From contig BQIZ01000013.1 of NCBI GenBank assembly GCA_021604365.1, positions 1 through 37,532 of the forward strand: DNA of 37,532 nucleotides. Reading direction: 5' to 3'. This stretch comes from Nitrospirales bacterium (GTDB lineage: Bacteria > Nitrospirota > Nitrospiria > Nitrospirales > UBA8639). The stretch's first letter is position 1, and every line of letters begins with the position of its first letter. The notes beneath the pieces are model-generated. The model saw only the letters and a program-made list of their open reading frames with translations, did not search any database and was not told the DNA's origin. Below, one piece after another: positions 17,557 to 25,950 of this stretch. The position numbers and the translations under genes are program-made.

Positions 17557-18849
17557 ATGACTACCCGGGGTCCGTCTTTAACAGTTTATGACGTCCTCAT
17601 CGCCCTAGGGCAATTCCAGGGTTTGTCTGCGGACCCGAAGCTTATCAGTTCTCCTTTATTGGCCGCATTGAAAGACGCGGGAACGGCACATATATATGCC
17701 GATACGGCAAGCCGGGAAGAATTAATGAGGGTTTTGGCGGTTGATCAGGAGACCATACTTAAAGAAATTGATGGCAACACCGTCAACCAGCCCCTGCTGG
17801 CCAAGGTCATTCACCACTATCTCGAACGGAACGCCACGGCCGAATCGGCACAGCACTTTCGCGAACAAGAGCGGGGACTTTCGCAGGGGGACCTCCTCCC
17901 GTTGCTCTACAGCATTGTCTGCGGGAAGATCGGTACCGACATGGTGCGGGCCTTTGCGAGCGGTCGTTCGTGGGAAGTGAGCCTACAGCTCCCTATGGGA
18001 TTGGTGCACGATTCGGAAAAAGCGAAGCAGATAGGCCGTTCGTTGCGACGAATGGTCCCGAGTGCCTTCGTAAAAGTTCCGTTTGCGCCTCATGCGCCGA
18101 TGTGTTTTTTAATTGCGCGGGACCTGGAGAAGGAAGGCATCCCGGTAAATTTTACATCCACGTTTTCAGCGAGACAGGTCGTCGCCTCTGCGCTGTTGTC
18201 CAACGTCACGCGAACGAATATATTCATGGGACGGCTGGACCAGGGGCTGAAAGCCGAGCTGCTCGGCGCACACGTGTCTTTGGAAGCACAGCGGATACTC
18301 CTGCGGCTCAGGAAAAATTCCGGAATCAAAACTCAGCTAATCGTCGCGAGTTTGCGGGACTGGCGGAGTTTACTCGATACCGCGGGGTGCGATGTCTATA
18401 CGGTACCGTGCAAGGTTCTTCAGGAATTTCTCGAACAGGATGAAGTGGAAGACTGTTCCATTCAGAGTCGCCTCGGCACCTCGTACGAAGATCGCCTTGG
18501 AATTCCGGACAAGATTTTCGCGAAGTTGGGAGCTGATTGTATCGCCAGGCTATTCACGGTCGAACCCGAATTCGTGGATTTCCTTCTTGAGTACCGGATG
18601 ACCACCGAATATCAAGATCTGGATGATGGCGATTATTTGGTGCGACGGTTTGAACAAGCCGGATTCGGAGATCTGTTCTATGCCCCCGATCACCACGAAT
18701 GGACGGCATTGCGACGAGGAAAAGTTCCGGACCTGGAAGATCCAATCACGATGAAGCCGTCCTTGGACACCTTGTATAGCCTTCTCGCCGATGCGGACTT
18801 TGAGAAATATCAGGAGGACATGGATCGGGAAATGGTGCGGTATTTGTAG
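17557..18849 (+). CDS. Transaldolase-family protein
   Basis: A 430-residue protein. The first ~45 residues are an added segment; the (beta/alpha)8 transaldolase signature follows: Asp49 in HIYADTASREE, Asn77 in IDGNTVNQPLL, the Schiff-base candidate Lys173 in FVKVPFAPHAP, the strand EGIPVNFTSTFSARQ and Arg226 in IFMGRLDQG. These correspond in order to the catalytic and phosphate-binding residues of transaldolase and fructose-6-phosphate aldolase. The chain is longer than bacterial TalB (about 317) because of a ~130-residue C-terminal region without a recognised motif (FDFLLEYRMTTEYQDLDDGDYLVRRFEQAGFGDLFYAPDHHEWTA in part). The likely role is C3-unit transfer in the pentose-phosphate pathway, with the exact substrate uncertain. 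RBS AGAGGTGA. It heads a run with DUF488 and a flavin reductase. Confidence 0.8.
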   Translation: MTTRGPSLTVYDVLIALGQFQGLSADPKLISSPLLAALKDAGTAHIYADTASREELMRVLAVDQETILKEIDGNTVNQPLLAKVIHHYLERNATAESAQHFREQERGLSQGDLLPLLYSIVCGKIGTDMVRAFASGRSWEVSLQLPMGLVHDSEKAKQIGRSLRRMVPSAFVKVPFAPHAPMCFLIARDLEKEGIPVNFTSTFSARQVVASALLSNVTRTNIFMGRLDQGLKAELLGAHVSLEAQRILLRLRKNSGIKTQLIVASLRDWRSLLDTAGCDVYTVPCKVLQEFLEQDEVEDCSIQSRLGTSYEDRLGIPDKIFAKLGADCIARLFTVEPEFVDFLLEYRMTTEYQDLDDGDYLVRRFEQAGFGDLFYAPDHHEWTALRRGKVPDLEDPITMKPSLDTLYSLLADADFEKYQEDMDREMVRYL

Positions 18850-18887
18850 AGGACACAGTAGCATTCATTCCTTGAAAAGGTTAAGCC

Positions 18888-19241
18888 ATGATACGAATTA
18901 AACGTGTCTATCGGGAGCCGAGTTCGCGCGATGGGACCAGAATCCTGGTGGATCGGGTCTGGCCGCGTGGGATAAGCAAAGAACAGGCGAAACTTGCAGC
19001 ATGGCGGAAGGATTTAGCGCCGAGCAGTTCTCTCCGCAAATGGTTTGGACATGACCCGGACAAATGGGAAGCCTTCAAGGAGCGGTATCGAAAAGAGCTT
19101 TCCTCTGCCGAACCGAGGAAAGCGCTTAAAGAGTTTGCAGGGCTTTCCCGAAAAAAAACGATCACCCTCCTGTATGGTGCCGCTGACGAGAAACATAACC
19201 AGGCGGTGGTGTTGAAAGAAGTCCTGGAAGAGCCGGCTTAG
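18888..19241 (+). CDS. DUF488 family protein (YeaO-like)
   Basis: A 117-residue protein that matches the DUF488/YeaO pattern over its whole length: RIKRVYREPSSRDGTRILVDRVWPRGISKEQAKLAAWRKDLAPSSSLRKWFGHDPDKWEAFKERYRKEL, then the late strand KKTITLLYGAADEKHNQAVVLKEVL. The biochemical role of this family is not established. The start follows AAAAGG, 38 bp after the transaldolase-like stop, and the flavin reductase starts 71 bp later, so the three are probably one transcription unit. Confidence 0.9.
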   Translation: MIRIKRVYREPSSRDGTRILVDRVWPRGISKEQAKLAAWRKDLAPSSSLRKWFGHDPDKWEAFKERYRKELSSAEPRKALKEFAGLSRKKTITLLYGAADEKHNQAVVLKEVLEEPA

Positions 19242-19312
19242 GTGCGCCGGCCCAATGAATGGGGGGACCGTCGTGGCACTGCCTTGGACAGAAGAAGAAA
19301 GGAAATTACGTT

Positions 19313-20086
19313 ATGAATGACGTCGCGAGTGAGGATCAAGGATCGGGTCTGACCCCCATTAAAGCTTCAGGGTATCGGGTCAAATTGATAGCACGCGGTG
19401 AGGTGGCTCAAAGGACGGTGGCCTTGTATTTTGCACGACCAGCCGGCTTTTCTTTTAAAGCCGGCCAATTCATTGATCTCACACTTCTTGATCCACTCGA
19501 AACGGACTCAGAAGGCAACACCCGAGCCTTTACCCTCGCAGGGGCGCCGTCGGAGGAGCACCTCATGGTCGTGACCCGATTACGGGATACGGCCTTTAAG
19601 CGCGAGTTAAAAGAGATGCCTTTGGAAACCGTTGTCAACATTGAAGGTCCCTTTGGAAATTTGACGTTGCCTGACGCTGCAGTGAGACCGATGGTTTTTC
19701 TTGCCGGCGGAATCGGGATCACTCCTTTCCGGAGCATGTTGGTGCAAGCCGCTATGGAACACCTTCCCCATCGTCTCGTGCTTTTTTACTCCAACCGGCA
19801 TCCGGAAGATGCGCCGTTTCTTCATGAACTCCAGGATCTTCAGCGGAAGATCTCCAGCTACACCTTGGTGGCCACGATGACCCAAATGGAAGAGTCCGAC
19901 GGTTCCTGGACAGGGGAAACCGGGTATCTGGAACACGCCATGCTGACTAGACATCTACAAGGGATTGAATCTCCTCTCTATTATATTGTTGGCCCACCGG
20001 CCATGGTGAAAGACTTGCGAGCGATGCTCAAGAACGCCGGTGTTCGCCAAGCAGACATTCGTACGGAAGAGTTTGTCGGATACTGA
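19313..20086 (+). CDS. FNR-type flavin oxidoreductase
   Basis: A 257-residue FAD/NAD(P)-binding reductase. The FAD domain (about 18-125) includes AGQFIDLTL and RAFTLAGAPSE; the nucleotide domain starts with the intact VFLAGGIGITPFRSM and ends YYIVGPPAMVKDLRAML...EEFVGY. No ferredoxin or oxygenase domain is fused to it. It is a clear paralog of 12589-13329, which carries substitutions in the same nucleotide motif, so this copy is likely the functional one. An open frame begins at 19259, but the ATG at 19313 follows AAAGGAAA. It is the last gene of the transaldolase-like/DUF488 run. Its electron acceptor is unknown. Confidence 0.9.
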   Translation: MNDVASEDQGSGLTPIKASGYRVKLIARGEVAQRTVALYFARPAGFSFKAGQFIDLTLLDPLETDSEGNTRAFTLAGAPSEEHLMVVTRLRDTAFKRELKEMPLETVVNIEGPFGNLTLPDAAVRPMVFLAGGIGITPFRSMLVQAAMEHLPHRLVLFYSNRHPEDAPFLHELQDLQRKISSYTLVATMTQMEESDGSWTGETGYLEHAMLTRHLQGIESPLYYIVGPPAMVKDLRAMLKNAGVRQADIRTEEFVGY

Positions 20087-20236
20087 GCGAGCTGAAGCGT
20101 ATACCCCGGCAGATGGGAACCCTCCTGCCCGCAAAACCGGCTTTTGGAATCACGTGGTTAAAATTGGTGTTGATCATCGCCTAGAAAGCCTGTCCTCTGA
20201 CAGGAAAAGGAATGTGGAAATACCGACTCGAGTCGA

Positions 20237-20620
20237 TTACGCTACTCGAATGTTGTGCCATCGGGATCCTCTTTGTTCCTCAGACCCTTCTTTGAGTTTC
20301 TCCTGAGCCCCGTCATTCGACGATCGCGCGCGCTCAAACGATAAGTTCGGCGGGTTCGATGAGGTTGACTCTTTTCTTTTTTTTCTGAAGCTCAGAATTT
20401 CGTTAAGGTATTGGTCCCGCATACGGCGAATAACTCGCAACCGTATGGGTCGGTCTAGAGACCACCAAGTCAGAGAGTTCAAGTCATTCACGGTTGGAGG
20501 CGCCACCTTCTCCACAGGACCCTCTCCAAAATTATAACCTCTTGCATCTTGGCTGGCTTCGTAAAAATTGTGATATAAGCCTTCGTATGGTCCGTAGGGC
20601 TTCCAATTCGTTTTGTTCAT
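20237..20620 (-). CDS. Hypothetical protein, 127 residues
   Basis: I do not recognise this protein. The N-terminal half is aromatic and proline-rich (MNKTNWKPYGPYEGLYHNFYEASQDARGYNFGEGPVEKVAPPTVNDLNSLTWW), the centre is basic (RPIRLRVIRRMRDQYLNEILSFRKKRKE) and the tail is polar and low-complexity. No signal peptide or membrane segment is present. The ATG at 20620 has a very strong AAGGAGG ribosome site, which also separates it from a 30-codon upstream extension. It is a single gene pointing away from the small membrane-protein gene upstream at 20856-21020; they may be cotranscribed across a hairpin at 20783-20813. Confidence 0.7.
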   Translation of the reverse strand: MNKTNWKPYGPYEGLYHNFYEASQDARGYNFGEGPVEKVAPPTVNDLNSLTWWSLDRPIRLRVIRRMRDQYLNEILSFRKKRKESTSSNPPNLSFERARSSNDGAQEKLKEGSEEQRGSRWHNIRVA

Positions 20621-20782
20621 TGTTCTCTGCCTCCTTTCTTCAGGAAAGGGCGTAACCCGCGAATTCACCTGGTTCTGGATATGGACCCATCTATTTACCC
20701 GTAAGACCATAAATTTTTCCCTTTCCTTATCATTCCCTTCTGGTCTTTTCGTGGAAACTGGGACCTCGTTCCACTTGGGTTG

Positions 20783-20813
20783 TCTGTCATGCCCGTTTGT
20801 AGGGCATGACAGA
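20783..20813 (-). terminator. Perfect 12-bp stem-loop
   Basis: TCTGTCATGCCC pairs perfectly with GGGCATGACAGA around a 7-base loop. There is no T-run on either strand. It lies between two minus-strand genes and could be a terminator for 20856-21020, an mRNA-processing hairpin or a REP-like repeat. Confidence 0.5.
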
Positions 20814-20855
20814 CTCGCGGTGATGCATCTGGTTACGAAAATTATCCCTTAATAT

Positions 20856-21020
20856 TTAGGCACCTTTTTTATACCGATTGTTTGCGAGCGACCCATTTTC
20901 AACTGAGATAGTTCCTCGTTCACCAGGATCACCGGGATCTTCTCGATAAGATGCCCAAACGGCTGCTGCCCACAATATGAACAACACACTCAGCATGGTT
21001 ATCGTGGCTTCCATCAACAT
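20856..21020 (-). CDS. Small single-helix membrane protein, 54 residues
   Basis: A short gene with a strong AAAGGAGG ribosome site before the ATG at 21020 (another ATG two codons later). The product MLMEATITMLSVLFILWAAAVWASYREDPGDPGERGTIS... has one membrane helix at about residues 7-24 and a polar, Gly/Pro/charged tail. Such small proteins are often subunits of respiratory or transport complexes, but there is no direct partner here. Function unknown. Confidence 0.6.
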   Translation of the reverse strand: MLMEATITMLSVLFILWAAAVWASYREDPGDPGERGTISVENGSLANNRYKKGA

Positions 21021-21274
21021 GTTGCGTCCTCCTTTGAATGATGGTGAGTAATAGTGCCCGGTTTTTTATAATCGGATGAATTCTTTAAATGAAAAACATC
21101 AGAGGTTTATCTCCATCGATTTCACGCCGACAACAGGACCTATGCCTGTCTGTTTTTTTGCTTAGAAGGTTGCTTTAAATCTCACAATCATGATTCCCAT
21201 GTGCCGGTCAAGTATCCTGTCCCCAGCAATACAATATTCCGGCTATCGAGATCCTCCCTCGGTTGCTGTATAGC

Positions 21275-22219
21275 TTAAACCGAAGCCAGGGAGTCCATTG
21301 AAAAGGCCGGTTTCTTATCAAGCTTGGCCAAGGTCTTCTCAATTCGATCTGGTTGACCCCAATCACTCCAAAGAACCCCGTTTAACTCCAACGCCATCAT
21401 TCTTCGGGGGGCGTGTTGAAGGAAATCGAATGAAAAATCCTTGTTTGGCATAACTCCATAAATCGCATTCAACACCGTGCATTCTTCTGAAGTTCCGATG
21501 ACCTTTTCTAGTCGCTCGAATAACACCATCATCTCTGGAAAATATTTCCATCCCAGACTCCAGATTGTTTCGATCTTCGTCACCAAAACCAGCATGTTCC
21601 ACATCCCATTGGCCCCCACAGCTTGGCGTGCCTGAATCACATTCGGCTTCTCAAGGAATCTATCGACGGTAGATAGGCGATAGCCGTCCACCACCGAATG
21701 AACCTCGTCAGGTAGGATCCAGCCATATTCCACCTCCAATCGATCTGCAGGAGCTCCCAAAAGAATTGGGCGATGTGGCATTCTTTCAACTACCCATCCA
21801 GCCAGCTCAACTATCTCCAAAAAACGATCTTCCGGATAGATAAAATGATCAGATGGGTAGATCACCACCGTGCCGGTTTTCTCTTTCGCCCGGATATACG
21901 TCAGTGGTAAAAAAATCCCTGGTCCTGTGCCACAATTTTTGGGCTGCACCAGGACTTTTCCGCAGACTCTCCCATCCAACTGCGACCAGGCTTCCGGTTC
22001 ATGGCTTCTCGCAATGACGGTAACGGTTCGCTCCGGTTCTGTGAGTCTGAGCGCCCGATCGACTGTATGCTGAAACATGGATCTGGTCCCGACAAAGGTG
22101 CAGTATTGTTTTGGCTTGGGCTGACCTAACCACTGCTGAATCATGGGTTGCATCCGCACGCCGTCACCTCCCGCCAATATGACTGACCAAAGTTGAGATG
22201 ATCGTCCCAGTTTTTTCAT
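21275..22219 (-). CDS. Mannose-1-phosphate guanylyltransferase-like nucleotidyltransferase
   Basis: A 314-residue sugar-nucleotide pyrophosphorylase. The fold signature is present: LAGGDGVRM (about 15-23, in place of the common LAGGxGTR), PKPKQYC, the QPKNCGTGPGI stretch (family form QPxNrGTAPAI), YPSDHF (metal-binding Asp) and FLEKPN. This fits ManC/AlgA-type GDP-mannose synthesis but without the C-terminal isomerase domain; several motif residues are altered (DGVRM, CGTGPG), so the sugar or nucleotide may differ. The ATG at 22219 follows AAAGGAG; a GTG one codon earlier is also open. It is single on the minus strand, with a conspicuous palindrome upstream (22313-22330). Confidence 0.85.
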   Translation of the reverse strand: MKKLGRSSQLWSVILAGGDGVRMQPMIQQWLGQPKPKQYCTFVGTRSMFQHTVDRALRLTEPERTVTVIARSHEPEAWSQLDGRVCGKVLVQPKNCGTGPGIFLPLTYIRAKEKTGTVVIYPSDHFIYPEDRFLEIVELAGWVVERMPHRPILLGAPADRLEVEYGWILPDEVHSVVDGYRLSTVDRFLEKPNVIQARQAVGANGMWNMLVLVTKIETIWSLGWKYFPEMMVLFERLEKVIGTSEECTVLNAIYGVMPNKDFSFDFLQHAPRRMMALELNGVLWSDWGQPDRIEKTLAKLDKKPAFSMDSLASV

Positions 22220-22288
22220 CACCCACTCCTTTTCATGGAAGTTGTCGCAAAGTAGTTGGCTTCTTATTGTTTGGCACTATACCTAGAC

Positions 22289-22330
22289 AACATGAATGAA
22301 TCATGAATGAACCATGAAGAATTCTTCATG
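22289..22330 (-). promoter_or_regulatory. Palindromic operator-like array upstream of the nucleotidyltransferase
   Basis: An 18-bp perfect palindrome CATGAAGAATTCTTCATG (22313-22330) is preceded by two repeats of CATGAATGAA at about 22291-22310. The array lies 70-110 bp upstream of the minus-strand ATG at 22219, as expected for an operator. Confidence 0.45.
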
Positions 22331-22701
22331 AATCAATCAGACCATTTATGGGAATGCAAAATTTGGAGAAACTCGTTGAGGAGGCGGAAATATTGTGGAG
22401 CGAAACTCCCCGCCCATTGGGCAGGGAGCTTCACTTCCGGGGCAGGACTTTCGAGGATTCGAGTGCAAATAAAGGACTTAAATAAGTTGAATTAACCCAT
22501 CCCGTTCTGATTTTTCCAGCAGGCGATGTGAAAACGTGGTAATCCTGCGGGATTCTTTCTGGTGCAATCCTTACGCGTTTTGCGTAGGGCAGCCTTCTTT
22601 CTTATGGAAATTTTGAGGATCATCAGCCATTTGCCGGATTCCCAAACCCCGAACTATTTCGTGCTGTCGTAGATCCCACTCCAGCGGTCATCATTGAGCC
22701 T
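22331..22701 (-). other. Interval without a recognisable gene
   Basis: About 370 bp between the operator-like palindrome and the end of the next minus-strand gene. It holds a hairpin-like stretch near 22569-22590 (TTACGC...GCGTAG). No supported gene. Confidence 0.4.
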
Positions 22702-23040
22702 TCAAGTTGTAGCGAACTCCTCGAGAAACACTCTTTTTGGTGATCCATAGCCGAGGCCTGAGGCTCGCTCAGGTACCACATCCCATATAATTCTCTGTTC
22801 CTCCACATGAGGAAATTTTTTCTTTATGGTCTTTAAAGCGTTTCGCTTCGCTTCATTCGCAGCCGTTTCCATACTTTCAAATACCTGGCCGCAATAAAGG
22901 TGCTCGCCGGCACCGTCAACAATGACCCGGTTACCAATTCCGTAACCTATAAGAGTTTTATAGGGTACACAGTATTCTCCATTCTGACTTTCGTGAACAA
23001 AGATCTGAACCCTGACGTGATTTCTGCTTTTCATTGTCAT
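22702..23040 (-). CDS. Hypothetical protein, 112 residues
   Basis: Unrecognised. The sequence MTMKSRNHVRVQIFVHESQNGEYCVPYKTLIGYGIGNRVIVDGAGEHLYCGQVFESMETAANEAKRNALKTIKKKFPHVEE... alternates strands and helices like a small alpha/beta protein. It has no signal peptide or membrane helix. The frame extends up to 23091, but the ATG at 23040 follows AGAGGGAATC, a good ribosome site. It is a single minus-strand gene between the nucleotidyltransferase and the two-component pair. Confidence 0.6.
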   Translation of the reverse strand: MTMKSRNHVRVQIFVHESQNGEYCVPYKTLIGYGIGNRVIVDGAGEHLYCGQVFESMETAANEAKRNALKTIKKKFPHVEEQRIIWDVVPERASGLGYGSPKRVFLEEFATT

Positions 23041-23116
23041 AATCTGATTCCCTCTGTATCTCGTTGAATCGCTCACAGTAAACATTTCCATCCGTTTGTC
23101 TTTTGACCGAGGTTGA

Positions 23117-23392
23117 TTATTTTCGATCTACATTACCAATTTCCTGTTGGAAAATGACTGTAGTAAGGGCGGTATTGGACAAAGAAGGTTGTGCACAGAC
23201 CCGGGCATGAGTATGATTTCCACACTGACCTGAGTCATACCGCCATGTAGTTGTAAAGGTATTTCGGTCATCGTCAATGCCTCCTGTCTGAAATTGGTCC
23301 TTCGTGCCGGTCTTCTCTATTTCCTTTTGGATGATTTCCCTCAAGAAGGTAGACAGTACCGTATCTGTATGAACAAGCCATGAACCGAACAT
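23117..23392 (-). CDS. Possible small hypothetical protein, 91 residues
   Basis: An open frame (MFGSWLVHTDTVLSTFLREIIQKEIEKTGTKDQFQTGGIDDDRNTFTTTWRYDSGQCGNHTHARVC...) that looks moderately protein-like, with a helical N-terminus and a polar tail containing several Cys/His. The ribosome site is weak and no family is recognised. It may be a real small gene or chance. Confidence 0.3.
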   Translation of the reverse strand: MFGSWLVHTDTVLSTFLREIIQKEIEKTGTKDQFQTGGIDDDRNTFTTTWRYDSGQCGNHTHARVCAQPSLSNTALTTVIFQQEIGNVDRK

Positions 23393-23539
23393 GAAGAAAT
23401 TTTCATATAGGATTGTGATCCATTAACCTTCCACGAGGGTATTGGACCCGTGGTACAGGGAGGGATTCGAAGGTCAAGAACAACCGTTGGGGGTTATGCA
23501 GAGTTGTTGACGGCTGGAAGATAGGAAAAAAACAAATTC

Positions 23540-24982
23540 TTAGATAGTAACACCAGAAGATTGAGGAAGATCTTTGCATGGGGGAAGAAGCAAGGTGAAA
23601 ACGGAACCTTTTCCGATTTCGCTTTGGACGGTGACGGTACCCCTGTGAGCCTCGGCAATCTCTTTGACAATAGGCAATCCCAGACCGGTCCCCCCCGAGT
23701 TCTTTACTCGTGAGGTGTCAGTCCGGTAAAACCGATCGAAAAGGCGGGGAAGATGTTCTGGTTCAATTCCCACACCGGTGTCCTCCACAGCAATGGCGAC
23801 ATAATCTTCCTTCAAGCCCATACGCACAACGACGGTTCCTCCAGGAGTGGTATACCGAATGGCATTATCGAGTAAATTGATGAACAACTGTTTTAACCGT
23901 TCCCTATCCCCCAGCACGAGTGGTAATGGTTGAGATTCAAGTGTGAGAAGAATCTGTTGATCTTGAGCAAGTAACATCAATTCACTGGTCAGATCTTGAA
24001 CGAGGGGCTCAAGTTCAAGTGGCACCAGTTGAACGGCATAACGGTCGTCTGAAAATCTTGACAGGATCAACAGTGAACGGGTCAGTGTTCCTAATCGCTC
24101 AACCTGCTCCAAATTTGTGAGCAGCGCTTCTCGATACTCAATAACCGTTCGAGCCTTTTGGAGGGTCACTTCGATATTGGCCTGCAGAACGGTTAAGGGA
24201 GTCTGCATTTCATGAGCGGCGTGATCGACAAAGTGTCTTTGTCCTTCAAAGATTTTTTGAAGCCGGTCTAACATGGCATTGAACGCGTTGGTCAACCGGC
24301 TGAATTCCTGGTAAGGGGGATCGAGGAGCAATGGCTTTTGGAACGGTGGTCCGGTGACGTTTTCCGCAGCCGCACTGAGGGCCTTGATGGAGGACAGGGC
24401 TTTTCTGGCGACCCAATCACTTCCTAGCCACGCCATGGCAACCGTGATACTTGAAAATCCCGCAAGCAAGATGAAGAGACTACTCAGGGCTTCTTGTGAA
24501 AAGCGAAGAGAGGTTTCAGCCTGGATGATATATTGAGGCTCACTTTGCCCTGGCACGGGAACGGAAACTCGTCGGACTGGATTCGCGTTAACCAGGTGGA
24601 TGGTATCATGCACAATCTGACCGCTTTGGACTTGCGAGAGGAGAATGTCAGTGATCGGAGCTCGAACGATCGCGGCTGCGCCTTTCCAAATAATTTCCCC
24701 GTTAGGGGACAGCACTTGGATGGAATGCGATGCCTCCCGTAGCGAACGTTGTTCCTCATCAGAGGTCCCATCAAAATTTATTTCCTGTTTCGATTTCTGA
24801 AGAAGATGGGGTTGGTCATTGATGAGTTTCCCAAGGGTGGTTGCGAGAGTCACTAATCGGCTATCCACATACCGATTGAGGGCCGCCTCAAAACTCCAAT
24901 ACACCAGCACGGTAAACCCCGCGAGCAGGCCAATGACGAGCGAGAGAGCTGAATGTCGGATTTGGTTTCGAAATGATTTCAT
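23540..24982 (-). CDS. Two-component sensor histidine kinase
   Basis: A 480-residue membrane kinase. Helix one is at about 11-31 and helix two at about 167-188, enclosing a ~135-residue periplasmic sensor region. A HAMP linker follows, then the phospho-acceptor motif FVDHAAHEMQTPL with His257 (HE-M-Q in place of the common HE-L-R). The ATPase part shows the N box (NLLDNAIRYT), DTGVGI, the FDRFYRTDTSR stretch and GGTGLGLPIV. The ATG overlaps the stop of the response regulator by 4 bp, a tight operon. The regulator is the partner; the signal is not evident. Family members of this CusS/QseC-like type often sense metals or envelope state, which is only an analogy. Confidence 0.93.
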   Translation of the reverse strand: MKSFRNQIRHSALSLVIGLLAGFTVLVYWSFEAALNRYVDSRLVTLATTLGKLINDQPHLLQKSKQEINFDGTSDEEQRSLREASHSIQVLSPNGEIIWKGAAAIVRAPITDILLSQVQSGQIVHDTIHLVNANPVRRVSVPVPGQSEPQYIIQAETSLRFSQEALSSLFILLAGFSSITVAMAWLGSDWVARKALSSIKALSAAAENVTGPPFQKPLLLDPPYQEFSRLTNAFNAMLDRLQKIFEGQRHFVDHAAHEMQTPLTVLQANIEVTLQKARTVIEYREALLTNLEQVERLGTLTRSLLILSRFSDDRYAVQLVPLELEPLVQDLTSELMLLAQDQQILLTLESQPLPLVLGDRERLKQLFINLLDNAIRYTTPGGTVVVRMGLKEDYVAIAVEDTGVGIEPEHLPRLFDRFYRTDTSRVKNSGGTGLGLPIVKEIAEAHRGTVTVQSEIGKGSVFTLLLPPCKDLPQSSGVTI

Positions 24983-25662
24983 AAGGCTTCCTCCGGTGCC
25001 TCTAGCATATATCCTGCCCCGCGAACGGATTTAATGAGAGGAGGAGAGAAGTCCCTGTCCATTTTGGATCGTAATGCCCGAACGTGTGCGTCGACAATAT
25101 TCGTCATGGGATTGTAGTTGATGTCCCAGACATGCTCGATAATGGCGGTCCGTGTTAATACCCGATTCTTGTTCCGTATCAAATATTCCAGGAGCGAATA
25201 TTCTTTATTCGTTAATGCGATCTCGTTCCCTGCCCGCCAGACTTGTCGGGATGAAGGGTCAATCTCCAGATCGGCAGCCTTTAATCGTCTGAGTATGTGG
25301 GGGCCCACGCGTCGAATTAAGGCGCGTATCCGAGCAAGCAATTCTGCAAACGCAAACGGTTTTGTCAGATAATCATCGGCTCCGTTGTCGAACCCCGTCA
25401 CTTTGTCCTGAATGGAGTCGCGAGCCGAGAGAAAGAGCATCGGAGTCGTGTGTCCCTTGGTCCGAAGCCGGCGACACAATTCCATGCCGTCCAATTGCGG
25501 GAGCATGACATCCAGAATGAGAAGATCGTATGAATAGGTGCTGGCGAAAAGGAACCCGTCCTCACCATTTGTTGCCTGGTCGATTGCGTACCCCTCCTCC
25601 TGGAGACCCTTTCGAATGAATTGGGCCAGGTCGCTATCATCTTCGACTAGAAGTATTCGCAT
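24979..25662 (-). CDS. OmpR/PhoB-type response regulator
   Basis: A 227-residue regulator. The receiver has EDD at the first strand, Asp51 in LILDVMLP as phospho-acceptor, the Ser in LFLSARD and Lys101 in LTKPF. The C-terminal winged helix (about 125-225) shows LTNKEYSLLEYLIRNKNRVLTRTAIIEHVWD and the RGAGYML ending of the OmpR family. It is first in the operon, overlapping the kinase by ATGA. The start follows GGAGTCG. Targets are not evident from the window. Confidence 0.94.
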   Translation of the reverse strand: MRILLVEDDSDLAQFIRKGLQEEGYAIDQATNGEDGFLFASTYSYDLLILDVMLPQLDGMELCRRLRTKGHTTPMLFLSARDSIQDKVTGFDNGADDYLTKPFAFAELLARIRALIRRVGPHILRRLKAADLEIDPSSRQVWRAGNEIALTNKEYSLLEYLIRNKNRVLTRTAIIEHVWDINYNPMTNIVDAHVRALRSKMDRDFSPPLIKSVRGAGYMLEAPEEAL

Positions 25663-25950
25663 GGTACGACTCCGATTATGCCTCTTTTCCTACAAGGAGA
25701 TTCTTAAACCTTCTTTATCCTCGTTCCTGAGTAAATCATGCATGCGTCTGGCATGGCAGTGCTGCCTATACATAAGTTGGCTTGGAATAGTGATTCAGAC
25801 AAGATACAGGCCTACATAAGCCCAGACAACTGCTACCTGCTCGAATCACCACTCCGTTACGAGGATAGAGACTTTTCTTCTCATGTATGCCACGTGTTCT
25901 CGTTAATGAGACAGGAGCACTCGTCTACAGAAGGCTGATTTGTAAGGAAA
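25663..25950 (+). other. Promoter side of the two-component operon, no gene
   Basis: About 290 bp between the response regulator start and the repeat. Short frames on the plus strand lack ribosome sites. Nothing is called except the presumed promoter of the two-component operon, which has no obvious sigma-54 element. Confidence 0.4.

Noticed and set aside
19270-19286. Possible sigma-54 element TGGCACTGCCTTGGA before the second flavin reductase
   Set aside because: The -24 box is good, but the TTG is one base too close and the GC is absent; spacing rules make it non-functional.
21133-21158. ACAGG-N7-CCTGT followed by T residues as a terminator
   Set aside because: Only a 5-bp stem, and on the plus strand where the neighbouring genes run minus.
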